Part shown: in pieces, positions 1 to 6,210 of the stretch
How the letters are laid out: each line of letters begins with the position of its first letter
Numbering within the stretch: the first letter of the stretch is position 1
From: Ruminococcaceae bacterium UBA1865
Lineage (GTDB): Bacteria; Bacillota; Clostridia; Oscillospirales; Acutalibacteraceae
DNA: 6,884 nucleotides
Direction: 5' to 3'
Assembly: GCA_002338255.1 (NCBI GenBank)
Contig: DDHX01000058.1
Location: 66,729 to 73,612 of the forward strand
Translations under genes and position numbers: made by a program
The notes under the pieces: generated by a model
What the model was told of the DNA's origin: nothing
What the model saw: the letters and a program-made list of their open reading frames with translations, nothing else
Databases searched by the model: none

Positions 1-452
1 CTATGTTTGTTTGTAATCAAATCAAGGATATGCGCCTTACCGTACTTACAAATTCGCTGAAAATCACAAATTTGCTTTCCGATTGCGCCAACATTAACCT
101 GATTACCATCGGTGGTATTTTCACCCCGCAGTATATGTCCTTTTTTGGTAAAAGCACTTTGCAGGCGATGGGCGGATTTTTTGTGGACAAAGCATTTCTT
201 TCGTGCCGCTCCCTCAGCATGGAGCATGGAATCACGGATTCCAACGAGCAGATCGCGGAACTTCGGCAAAAGGTATTGGAACGCGCAAACCAAACCTTTC
301 TGATCGCCGATTATTCTAAGTTCAACAAAACCTCATTCATCAAAATCTGTGATTTTGATGAAATACAATGTATCATCACAGACAAAAAGCAGAAACAGGA
401 ATGGCATGAATTTCTTGACAGTAAATCTGTCAAACTTTATGAATGTGAATAA
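1..452 (+). CDS. DeoR-family transcriptional regulator, C-terminal part (5' end off window)
   Basis: This is the sugar-phosphate-sensing domain of a DeoR/GlpR-type repressor. The frame is open from the left edge and ends at TAA (450-452). The ATG at position 3 is an internal methionine, because about 100 residues (the N-terminal winged helix-turn-helix and the start of the effector domain) are missing compared with the usual ~250 aa. Counting that Met as 1, family landmarks appear in order: LTVLTNS (12-18), the Gly-Gly of ITIGG (37-38), VDKAFLSC (61-68), EHGITDSNE (74-82), IADYSKF (101-107) and IITD (124-127). Proteins of this family normally bind DNA near a sugar operon and are released by a phosphorylated sugar intermediate. 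The gene converges on the minus-strand sugar operon, so it is the likely local regulator (inference from position). No frame damage is visible. Family assignment is secure; the effector and target sites are unknown. Confidence 0.93.
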   Translation, partial: MFVCNQIKDMRLTVLTNSLKITNLLSDCANINLITIGGIFTPQYMSFFGKSTLQAMGGFFVDKAFLSCRSLSMEHGITDSNEQIAELRQKVLERANQTFLIADYSKFNKTSFIKICDFDEIQCIITDKKQKQEWHEFLDSKSVKLYECE

Positions 453-459
453 TGAATGG

Positions 460-495
460 AAAAGAGAGCACGGGGAACCGGGCTTTCTTTTTTTA
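460..495 (+). terminator. Intrinsic terminator between convergent genes
   Basis: A hairpin starts 7 bases after the regulator stop. Arms 460-473 and 478-491 pair around a GGAA loop (474-477), with one A·G mismatch (470/481) and one G·T pair (466/485). The arm is followed by a T run reaching 494, a textbook Rho-independent terminator for the plus-strand regulator. Read on the minus strand the same hairpin lies just after the aldolase stop at 500 and has only a short T tract (TTTT then CC), so it could also terminate the operon, but less strongly. It fills nearly all of the 47-base convergent gap. Confidence 0.88.
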
Positions 496-499
496 TTGG

Positions 500-1153
500 T
501 TAATGTTCATGACCATATTGGTATAAAAAACGTTTTCTTTCTGACTGAACCATATTGTCCGGTATCAGTTCCGGTGTCTGGCCCGCACAAAGAGCCAAGT
601 AACATTTAGCCGCTTTTTCCACAACCTGGCAGCAGATGAGCGCTTCTTTAAGGTCCCTGCCCACGCTGACCGGCCCGTGATTCCGCAATAGTACCGCGTT
701 CTTGTCCTGCAGCGTTTTCGCCGCCGCAAGTCCAAGCGGAACATGGCTCCCCGCATTGATATAAGTTTCCGTAATCGGGATTTCGCCGCCGATCATCTGG
801 CTCATTTCCTCTAAAATAGGAGGAATCCCTCTCCCGGAGGCGCACATTGCAGATGCATAGACTGAATGGCAGTGAACAACCGATCCAACATCTTTTCGCT
901 GCGCATAAATCAGGCGGTGAACATCCATTTCAGAAGTTGCACTGTGCGTTCCCTCCAGTCTATTTCCATCCATGCCGACAATGACGAGATCTTCCGGCTT
1001 CATAATATTGTAGTCCATTTTACTTGGAGTCATCATAATTCGCGTTTCGTCCAAACGGACGCTCACATTACCCCAGGTACCAATGACCAGCTCTTTTTCC
1101 TGAAGCCAAAGGCATGCTTCAATAATTTGCTTTCTGATTTCAAGATATTCCAT
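500..1153 (-). CDS. Class II aldolase/adducin family sugar-phosphate aldolase (FucA/AraD-like)
   Basis: Predicted cytoplasmic zinc enzyme of 217 aa, close to the 215 aa of E. coli L-fuculose-1-phosphate aldolase. Visible landmarks are the phosphate-binding GNVSVR (28-33) and TPS (42-44), the catalytic Glu in TSEMDVH (E75, matching FucA Glu73), zinc ligands in VVHCHS (H94, H96) and LLRNHG (H159), and a C-terminal Tyr-Gly (213-214) that lines up with FucA Tyr209-Gly210. The FucA Tyr113 region reads IPPILEEM instead, so fuculose phosphate should not be assumed. Members either cleave ketose-1-phosphates to DHAP plus an aldehyde or, in the AraD branch, epimerise L-ribulose-5-phosphate at C-4. The ATG is preceded by AAAGGAG six bases away, and the gene starts 11 bases after the kinase stop. 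It is the last gene of the operon and presumably acts on the kinase product. Family sure; reaction type and substrate open. Confidence 0.93.
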   Translation of the reverse strand: MEYLEIRKQIIEACLWLQEKELVIGTWGNVSVRLDETRIMMTPSKMDYNIMKPEDLVIVGMDGNRLEGTHSATSEMDVHRLIYAQRKDVGSVVHCHSVYASAMCASGRGIPPILEEMSQMIGGEIPITETYINAGSHVPLGLAAAKTLQDKNAVLLRNHGPVSVGRDLKEALICCQVVEKAAKCYLALCAGQTPELIPDNMVQSERKRFLYQYGHEH

Positions 1154-1159
1154 CGTGTT

Positions 1160-1167
1160 CTCCTTTA
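1160..1167 (-). promoter_or_regulatory. Aldolase ribosome binding site overlapping the kinase stop codon
   Basis: On the minus strand TAAAGGAG contains the kinase TAA stop (1165-1167) and the AAAGGAG Shine-Dalgarno of the aldolase, six bases before its ATG (1151-1153). A ribosome terminating on the kinase therefore sits on the aldolase start region, which suggests translational coupling of the two enzymes (inference). Confidence 0.8.
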
Positions 1168-2706
1168 CTCGTCACCCTCAAACATGATCTTGTGACGCAT
1201 GTCCCACGTTTCCATTAATAGTTGGTAGGTTTTTTGGTATAACTCAAAGTATTTCAGATACTTCTTATGATTCTCGGCATTGGGTTCATAGGTTTTGTTA
1301 ATGGTCACCGTTTTGCTGACCGCTTCATAATAATCTTTGAAAATTCCCTGTGCGACCGCATTGCTGATAATTGTTCCCTTTGCGCCCAATTCGTCACCGT
1401 GAACTGTAATTACCTTTTTGCCAAGGACATCGGCAAAAATTTGGCACCAAACGGCACTGTGAGACCCACCGCCGCAGATGGTTATCTGTTTGATTTCCAA
1501 AGGCATGTGGCAATAGCAGTCCAGCATTGCAAATGCTACGCCCTCAAAGCAGGCCCTCAAAATATCAAAGCTGTTGTGTTTTACCGAGATTCCCGTTAAG
1601 CTGGCCCTTGCATTCGGGTTGATAAAGGGGGCACGCTCTCCTCCTGCAAGCAAATAAGGATGATACATTATCCCGTTTGCACCCACAGGCACCTTCGCCA
1701 CATATTCATCCACATACTGATACAAAGTCTTATGTTCTGCAGCAGCCCGTTCTTCAATCTTTTCTCTTTCAAAAATGGTAAGAAACCATTCCAAATTCGG
1801 GGTTCCTGCCAGAGAAGACATCAGGCGAAGACATTTTCCCTCCATCGCATGGGTGACCGTCATTCCCGCAAAAATATTATCTGCACAGGGCTCGTCAATT
1901 ACCATTTCGTGCATTGCCGCAGTACCGATAATGGAACAGCAGTTTCCGCTTTCCACCACTCCTGCGCCGATGGCACAGGCTGAAACATCCATTGGGCCTG
2001 ACGTAACAACAGTATGCGTACTCAGCCCAAGCTCCCGGGCAATGTCTGAAAGCACGTTTGCCTTGTTTTCTTCGCAGCTTTTCAGCGGTGGATATTTTGG
2101 AAGATACTTTTCAAGCCCGTACAGGCGGAACAGTTCTTTGTTATACTGCCTGCTTTTCATATCAATAAAAATCAGAGACTGATCCGTGGAATCGCTGGTA
2201 ATTTCCCCTGTCAGCTTATAGAACAAATAATCCTTCAAATGCATGATATATGCCGCACGCTCAAGTGCTTCGGGCTCATGCCGGTCCATCCACTTTAGAA
2301 TCGCGGGCTGATTGCCCGTAAACAATCTTGTGCCGGAAAGTTCAAATACCTTTTGAATTGTCCCGTCCTGCTCCCATTCGCGGAACTCTTCAACGGCCCG
2401 CCCGTCACAGAAGCAGCAGCCGTTGCGGACAGGCTCCCCATCCTTATCAATCATCCACAGGCCATCGCCCTGAGCAGTGATGCCAATACCGATAATATCA
2501 TCCTTGGGATATTGAGCCGTAATTTCAGCAATTGACCGTTTTGCTTTATCCCAGATTTCGTTGGCATCCTCCTCAAACCAGTTCTCAAACTGGTAAATCG
2601 CCGTCAGAGGATACCCGTGTTTCATAATCTGGTTTCCCTCAGTGTCAAAAAGCACTGCTTTAATTCCAGAAGTACCGGAATCCAAACCGATCATATATTT
2701 AGGCAA
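1165..2706 (-). CDS. FGGY-family carbohydrate kinase (L-xylulose/polyol kinase-like)
   Basis: ATP-dependent sugar kinase of 513 aa, the usual size for the FGGY family. The N-terminal phosphate motif is GLDSGTSGIKAVLFD (7-21). The substrate-side stretch GITAQGDGLWMIDKDGEP (75-92) is followed by CDGRA (100-104). The catalytic base is Asp240 in SGPMDVSACAIGAG, the second phosphate motif is IIGTAAMHE (259-267), and the C-terminal nucleotide-binding motif is CGGGSHS (411-417). QGDG or QGKG followed by a 'DKDGEP'-like stretch is, from memory, closer to L-xylulose kinase (LyxK) and erythritol kinase (EryA) than to glycerol kinase. It probably phosphorylates the ketose made by the upstream epimerase before the aldolase acts. 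The start is TTG at 2704-2706, seven bases after AAAGGAGG; the next in-frame ATG (codon 5) is 19 bases from that site. It begins 18 bases after the epimerase stop. Family certain; substrate not determined. Confidence 0.94.
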   Translation of the reverse strand: MPKYMIGLDSGTSGIKAVLFDTEGNQIMKHGYPLTAIYQFENWFEEDANEIWDKAKRSIAEITAQYPKDDIIGIGITAQGDGLWMIDKDGEPVRNGCCFCDGRAVEEFREWEQDGTIQKVFELSGTRLFTGNQPAILKWMDRHEPEALERAAYIMHLKDYLFYKLTGEITSDSTDQSLIFIDMKSRQYNKELFRLYGLEKYLPKYPPLKSCEENKANVLSDIARELGLSTHTVVTSGPMDVSACAIGAGVVESGNCCSIIGTAAMHEMVIDEPCADNIFAGMTVTHAMEGKCLRLMSSLAGTPNLEWFLTIFEREKIEERAAAEHKTLYQYVDEYVAKVPVGANGIMYHPYLLAGGERAPFINPNARASLTGISVKHNSFDILRACFEGVAFAMLDCYCHMPLEIKQITICGGGSHSAVWCQIFADVLGKKVITVHGDELGAKGTIISNAVAQGIFKDYYEAVSKTVTINKTYEPNAENHKKYLKYFELYQKTYQLLMETWDMRHKIMFEGDE

Positions 2707-2713
2707 GGTAATT

Positions 2714-2721
2714 CCTCCTTT
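2714..2721 (-). promoter_or_regulatory. Kinase ribosome binding site that fixes a TTG start
   Basis: AAAGGAGG on the minus strand lies seven bases before TTG at 2706, an ideal spacing. The only nearby ATG in frame (2692-2694) would be 19 bases away and would cut the first strand of the FGGY fold. This decides in favour of TTG. Confidence 0.85.
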
Positions 2722-2724
2722 GCA

Positions 2725-3588
2725 TTATTTCATCAGATTTTTCATGTATGCCAAACCAGCTTTTGCGTCCGCATCCATCTGCGCTTCATCTGCATGGTTC
2801 GTCATGTCTCGCCACACCTTGCTGTCCAATGCAACGGTGCCGCCAACTTTTACCAGGGGTTCGAGTGTGATAACCTTGTCATAGCCGACTTCTTTCAGGC
2901 CTTTTGCAATTTGACCCCAGTTTACCATACAGTCCCTTGGGGGCCTGCGGTTATTGGTGCCAACATGGAAATGGCCCAACTTGTCGCCGGCAGTGCAGAT
3001 GGCTTCATACATGGAATCTTCCTCAATATTCATATGGAAAACGTCCAGCAAAATGTTGACGTTGGGGCTGCCAACCATTTTCGTAAACTCCACTGCTTCC
3101 GCGGAAGTGTTGAGAAGAAACTGCTCAAAGCGGTTTGTAATTTCCAGGTTATAGCTGATACCGTATTCTTCAGCAACTGTCGATAGATTTTTTATGCTCT
3201 TGACGCTGTTTTCCAAGCGACGCTGCTTATTAATTTTTCCGTCAAAGTTGGACCATGCACAGAAATTAATGCCTGAAAAACAATTTCCGCCTAAATAATA
3301 AATAACATCAAGAATCTTTTTAACATACACTATTCCCGCATTACGAACGCCTTCCTCTTCGGAAGAAAGATCATATTCCTTAGGGAGACCGATCAGATAC
3401 GTCAGCTCAATATTGTATTCTTTGGCAGTCGCTTTGATTTCATCTAACTTTGATTTTGGCAGAGTAAGCAACATGGGCGTGAAAATTTCAAGTACATCAA
3501 ACCCGCATGCCGCTGCTCTTTTGATGGCTGGGATATAATCACCTTCCCAATCATTTGACCAGTATGCATAAACAATTCCGTATTTCAT
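2725..3588 (-). CDS. D-tagatose/D-allulose (psicose) 3-epimerase family sugar epimerase
   Basis: A (beta/alpha)8-barrel metal enzyme of 287 aa, the typical length of ketose 3-epimerases that act on free ketoses at C-3. The sequence resembles Agrobacterium D-psicose 3-epimerase along its whole length, from the start MKYGIVYAYW through LLDVFHMNIEEDS (180-192), GHFHVGTNNRR (205-215) and GGTVALDSKVWRD (249-261). The four metal ligands are all present: E149, D182, H208 and E243, each one residue before the Agrobacterium positions. The substrate-contacting E155, R214 and W112 also align. The ATG follows AAAGGAGG by nine bases. The gene sits 42 bases after the permease and 18 before the kinase, so the imported sugar is probably epimerised before phosphorylation. 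Related L-ribulose 3-epimerases and hydroxypyruvate isomerases share the fold; the HMN and NRR motifs favour the ketose 3-epimerase branch. Exact sugar preference cannot be read from sequence. Confidence 0.92.
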   Translation of the reverse strand: MKYGIVYAYWSNDWEGDYIPAIKRAAACGFDVLEIFTPMLLTLPKSKLDEIKATAKEYNIELTYLIGLPKEYDLSSEEEGVRNAGIVYVKKILDVIYYLGGNCFSGINFCAWSNFDGKINKQRRLENSVKSIKNLSTVAEEYGISYNLEITNRFEQFLLNTSAEAVEFTKMVGSPNVNILLDVFHMNIEEDSMYEAICTAGDKLGHFHVGTNNRRPPRDCMVNWGQIAKGLKEVGYDKVITLEPLVKVGGTVALDSKVWRDMTNHADEAQMDADAKAGLAYMKNLMK

Positions 3589-3597
3589 AACACAATT

Positions 3598-3605
3598 CCT
3601 CCTTT
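3598..3605 (-). promoter_or_regulatory. Epimerase ribosome binding site in the permease-epimerase gap
   Basis: AAAGGAGG on the minus strand lies nine bases before the epimerase ATG (3586-3588). The rest of this 42-base gap (3606-3630) is almost pure A/T with a short ATTTTAAAAT palindrome (3614-3623). It shows no G+C stem plus T run and no convincing promoter, so read-through from the transporter genes is expected. Confidence 0.75.
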
Positions 3606-3630
3606 ATATGTACATTTTAAAATTTTTAAA

Positions 3631-4620
3631 TTAATTTCCTTTTTTCTGACGGCGAATTGCGTCAATTGCCACTGCAATAATGACGACACCGCCGGTCACA
3701 ATTTCCTCCCAGTAGGAAGAAATGTTTGTCAAACCGATGCTGAATGAAATAACACCCATTAAGAGTCCGCCTGCAATGGTGCCGGCGATGCTGCCCACGC
3801 CGCCGCTCATGGAAGTACCTCCCAGGATTGCAGCTGTGATGGAAGGCATGACCCAGTTTTCACCAACGTTTACCTGTGAAGCGCCCAAACGCAATACCAT
3901 CAGTATTCCAGCAAAACCTGCAAAAAATCCGCTCAACGCGTATACTATCATTTTTGTTTTGTTTGTGCGAATGCCAACGATCTTAGAAGCAATCTCGTTT
4001 CCGCCGATGGCGAAAATATGGCGCCCAAAAGGAAGGTATTTTAAAACAAATGTTAAAATTAGGAATAAAATCAACATTAAGATTGTAGGGTAAGGCAGAA
4101 ATTTAAATAAGGAGCCTTGCCCGATTTGCGTAATCTCACTGGGAACTCCGGTGATCGGATTCCCCTTCGTCACAACGTAAACGATACCTTTATACAATGA
4201 TCCTGTCGCAAGCGTTACGATGAAAGGAGTTAGTTTAAGTCCACAAATAATAGCACCATTGATTAGTCCCAAAAATGTTCCCGCTGCCAAAGCAATCAAA
4301 ACGCAAAGGAATGGGTTCAAGCTGGTCTGAGTGGAGAGCATGGCGACCGTCATACTGCAAAAACCGGCAATACTCGCCACAGAAAGGTCTATTCCACCCA
4401 AAAGCAATACCAACGTCTGGCCGAAAGCAACAATAATTGTAAAGGATACCTGGCGGGTGAAGGTCAGAATATTATAAGTTGTGTAAAAATTTCCCGTAAA
4501 AATTTGAACAACAATGGAAATTAAAAGGGAAACTAAAAACACCGCGGCGGCTGTTGATGCACAATATTTTTTCGCACCGCCAAGGAGTTTACCGGAAAAG
4601 CCTTCTGCTGAATTTTTCAT
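3631..4620 (-). CDS. Sugar ABC transporter permease, RbsC/AraH type
   Basis: Integral membrane subunit of 329 aa in the BPD_transp_2 (ribose/branched-chain amino acid) permease family. Such subunits work as a homodimer carrying sugar from the binding protein into the cytoplasm. A short polar N-terminus (1-20) is followed by about eight to ten hydrophobic segments, for example 21-41, 58-75, 102-126, 178-194 and 225-244, and a basic tail (RRQKK). Family landmarks are LLGGIDLSV (73-81), the FGRHIFAIGGNEIASKIVGI loop (198-216) that contacts the ATPase, and ILGGTSMSGGVGSIAGT (265-281). All closely resemble E. coli RbsC. The ATG follows AGGAGGA with about nine to ten bases of spacing, 18 bases after the ATPase stop. 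Transport function is secure; the sugar is set by the binding protein and is not readable here. Confidence 0.95.
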   Translation of the reverse strand: MKNSAEGFSGKLLGGAKKYCASTAAAVFLVSLLISIVVQIFTGNFYTTYNILTFTRQVSFTIIVAFGQTLVLLLGGIDLSVASIAGFCSMTVAMLSTQTSLNPFLCVLIALAAGTFLGLINGAIICGLKLTPFIVTLATGSLYKGIVYVVTKGNPITGVPSEITQIGQGSLFKFLPYPTILMLILFLILTFVLKYLPFGRHIFAIGGNEIASKIVGIRTNKTKMIVYALSGFFAGFAGILMVLRLGASQVNVGENWVMPSITAAILGGTSMSGGVGSIAGTIAGGLLMGVISFSIGLTNISSYWEEIVTGGVVIIAVAIDAIRRQKKGN

Positions 4621-4638
4621 TAGATACGTTCCTCCTGT

Positions 4639-6123
4639 TTATTGATAAGCAAATTTCAATATATCTTCGCTTTCAAGCCTGTCCGTATTATCTACAGTGG
4701 CCGTCATAACGCCCTCATGCATAATCATAATCCGGTCAGCCAGAACAAGAAGCTCCTGAATTTCGGATGAAATGACTATTACCGTCATACCTTTGTTAGC
4801 CAATTGCCGAATCAGCTTGTAAATTTCACCCTTTGCACGGACATCTATGCCACGCGTCGGCTCATCTAAAATCAACAGGTTTACATTTTTGGCCATCCAG
4901 CGCGCAAGAATAACCTTTTGCTGGTTTCCTCCGCTCAAGCTCTTAATTTGCACATCGTTTCCGGGTGTTTTAATTCCAAGGTCTATAATGTTTTCGTCCG
5001 CAATCTTTTTTACTCTGCCAAATGGAATGACTGCATATTTGAGCAATTTGTAATAAGAGGGAAGCAACATGTTTTCATATATCGATAAAACAGGGAAAAT
5101 TCCACATTTCCTACGTTCTTCCGGAACGTAACCAATGCCGTTCCGAATTGCGGTATAGGGATTCTTAATGTCAATTTCCTTGTTTTCTATAAATGTCTGT
5201 CCCGTTTTCTTTTTTGTCAGGCCATAGATTGCATTAATTAGTTCCGTCCGTCCGGCTCCGACCAGTCCGGCCAACCCAAATATTTCCCCCTTGTACACCT
5301 CAAAGGAAATATTTTTAAATTCTCCGTCACGGCTGAAGTCCTTTACCTCGAAGAACACATCACGGCCGACCTCGCGCTTTACACGCGCCGACTTTTCCAC
5401 TTCCTGATTTGCCATGAAATAGATCATCTGGTCAATGGAAATCTCTTCTGTAGGTTGCGTACAGATTTTTTTTCCATCACGCATCACAGTTACTCGATCG
5501 CTGATTTCTTTGACTTCCTCTAAGTGATGTGTAATAAGGATCATCGATTTTCCTTCGTCTTTCAGCTGCCGCATCACACGGAAAAGCTGTTCACTTTCGC
5601 TGACCATAAGGGCAGCAGTCGGTTCATCCAAAATCAAAATGTTGGACCCAGCCTCCAGCGAACGGACAATAGAAACGAGCTGTTGATAGGCTGCGCTAAT
5701 ATTTCCCAGCCTTTGATTAACATCTATGTCAACGCCTAATTTTTCTATAGCCTTTTTGGCCTTTTTGGCCGTTGTTTTCCAATTTATGATTTTACCCGAA
5801 ATTTGTTCATTTCCTAAGTAAATATTTTCTGCCACGGACAGCTCAGGCTCCAGATTTAATTCCTGCGGCACCATACCAATTCCCTTTATAAGCATGTCAT
5901 GGGGGGATTTTGGTTCAATCTTTTCTTGATTCAGAAAAATTTCACCCTCATCCAATTGGTGTACTCCCATCAATATGTTCATTAATGTGCTTTTACCTGC
6001 ACCATTTTCGCCGATTAAAGCGTGAATTTCTCCTTTTTTCAGGTCGAAATCAACACCCGACAGCGCCTGTGTTCCCGGGAATTTTTTACTGATTCCTTTC
6101 ATTTGCAGAGTACAATCATTCAT
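4639..6123 (-). CDS. Sugar ABC transporter double ATPase, RbsA/MglA type
   Basis: Cytoplasmic ATPase of 494 aa with two fused nucleotide-binding domains, as in RbsA, XylG and MglA. Domain 1 has Walker A GENGAGKST (38-46), Q-loop VPQE (Q87), a signature reduced to ISAAYQQ (142-148), Walker B ILILDEPTAAL (162-172) and H-loop LITHH (H199). Domain 2 has the family's degenerate Walker A GLVGAGRTE (286-294, Arg for Lys), an intact signature LSGGNQQ (396-402), Walker B LLILDEPTRGID (416-427) and ISSE (451-454) where the H-loop His would be. The second-domain changes are normal for the family; the weak first signature is less so. The start is ATG at 6121-6123, eight bases after AGGAAAGGAG. A longer in-frame reading begins at GTG 6207, but it adds 28 residues unlike the family and lacks a ribosome site. 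The stop is 18 bases before the permease. Confidence 0.96.
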   Translation of the reverse strand: MNDCTLQMKGISKKFPGTQALSGVDFDLKKGEIHALIGENGAGKSTLMNILMGVHQLDEGEIFLNQEKIEPKSPHDMLIKGIGMVPQELNLEPELSVAENIYLGNEQISGKIINWKTTAKKAKKAIEKLGVDIDVNQRLGNISAAYQQLVSIVRSLEAGSNILILDEPTAALMVSESEQLFRVMRQLKDEGKSMILITHHLEEVKEISDRVTVMRDGKKICTQPTEEISIDQMIYFMANQEVEKSARVKREVGRDVFFEVKDFSRDGEFKNISFEVYKGEIFGLAGLVGAGRTELINAIYGLTKKKTGQTFIENKEIDIKNPYTAIRNGIGYVPEERRKCGIFPVLSIYENMLLPSYYKLLKYAVIPFGRVKKIADENIIDLGIKTPGNDVQIKSLSGGNQQKVILARWMAKNVNLLILDEPTRGIDVRAKGEIYKLIRQLANKGMTVIVISSEIQELLVLADRIMIMHEGVMTATVDNTDRLESEDILKFAYQ

Positions 6124-6131
6124 ATTCCCCG

Positions 6132-6141
6132 CTCCTTTCCT
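6132..6141 (-). promoter_or_regulatory. ATPase ribosome binding site that decides the start
   Basis: AGGAAAGGAG on the minus strand lies eight bases before ATG 6121-6123. It supports the 494-residue protein over the 28-residue-longer reading from GTG at 6207, which begins just after the binding-protein stop without a recognisable Shine-Dalgarno. Confidence 0.8.
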
Positions 6142-6176
6142 GACTGAATCACACCGAATTTTTTGATAATCCCCCA

Positions 6177-6198
6177 CTCCGGCAAAACCGAAGCGGAG
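6177..6198 (-). other. Possible intercistronic hairpin between binding protein and ATPase
   Basis: CTCCG (6177-6181) and CGGAG (6194-6198) form a five-base G+C-rich stem with a 12-base loop in the 87-base gap, which is the widest gap in the operon. No T run follows on the minus strand, so it is not a normal terminator. In sugar ABC operons such hairpins sometimes protect the binding-protein message and raise its amount over the membrane subunits. That role is inferred here, and a stem this short can occur by chance. Confidence 0.35.
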
Positions 6199-6210
6199 GA
6201 TAAACACAAA

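Noticed and set aside
3..452. Regulator read as a complete 149-residue protein from the ATG at position 3
   Set aside because: That methionine is within the conserved effector domain; a stand-alone protein would lack the DNA-binding domain. The window edge explains the short length.
866..1195. Plus-strand open frame of 109 codons over the aldolase start
   Set aside because: Antisense to well-supported coding sequence and to the kinase-aldolase junction, with no domain support.
1775..2182. Plus-strand open frame of 135 codons inside the kinase
   Set aside because: Shadow of the kinase gene; no domain, no Shine-Dalgarno, and low-complexity Ser/Pro content typical of antisense reading.
2577..2594. 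Perfect 7-bp inverted repeat (ACCAGTT/AACTGGT, 4-base loop) inside the kinase gene
   Set aside because: A repeat of this size is expected a few times by chance in a window this long, and it encodes ordinary kinase residues. It could only be an operator if conserved upstream of the operon, which is not visible.
2617..3186. Plus-strand open frame of 189 codons
   Set aside because: It lies wholly antisense to the kinase start and the epimerase, has no ribosome site or recognisable domain, and its codons mirror two strongly conserved genes.
3606..3630. Very A/T-rich gap between permease and epimerase considered as an internal promoter or terminator
   Set aside because: There is no spaced -35/-10 pair that stands out, and no G+C stem with a T run; it is simply an A/T-rich spacer.
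5750..5770. In-frame 9-bp direct repeat coding Ala-Lys-Lys twice in the ATPase
   Set aside because: It lies in a variable helix before the first signature motif. Slippage would keep the frame, but there is no sign of a functional repeat or mobile element.
6124..6207. 28-residue N-terminal extension of the ATPase from GTG 6207
   Set aside because: It has no ribosome site, begins four bases from the binding-protein stop, and its residues do not resemble RbsA N-termini. The ATG at 6123 has an ideal Shine-Dalgarno and family-like sequence.
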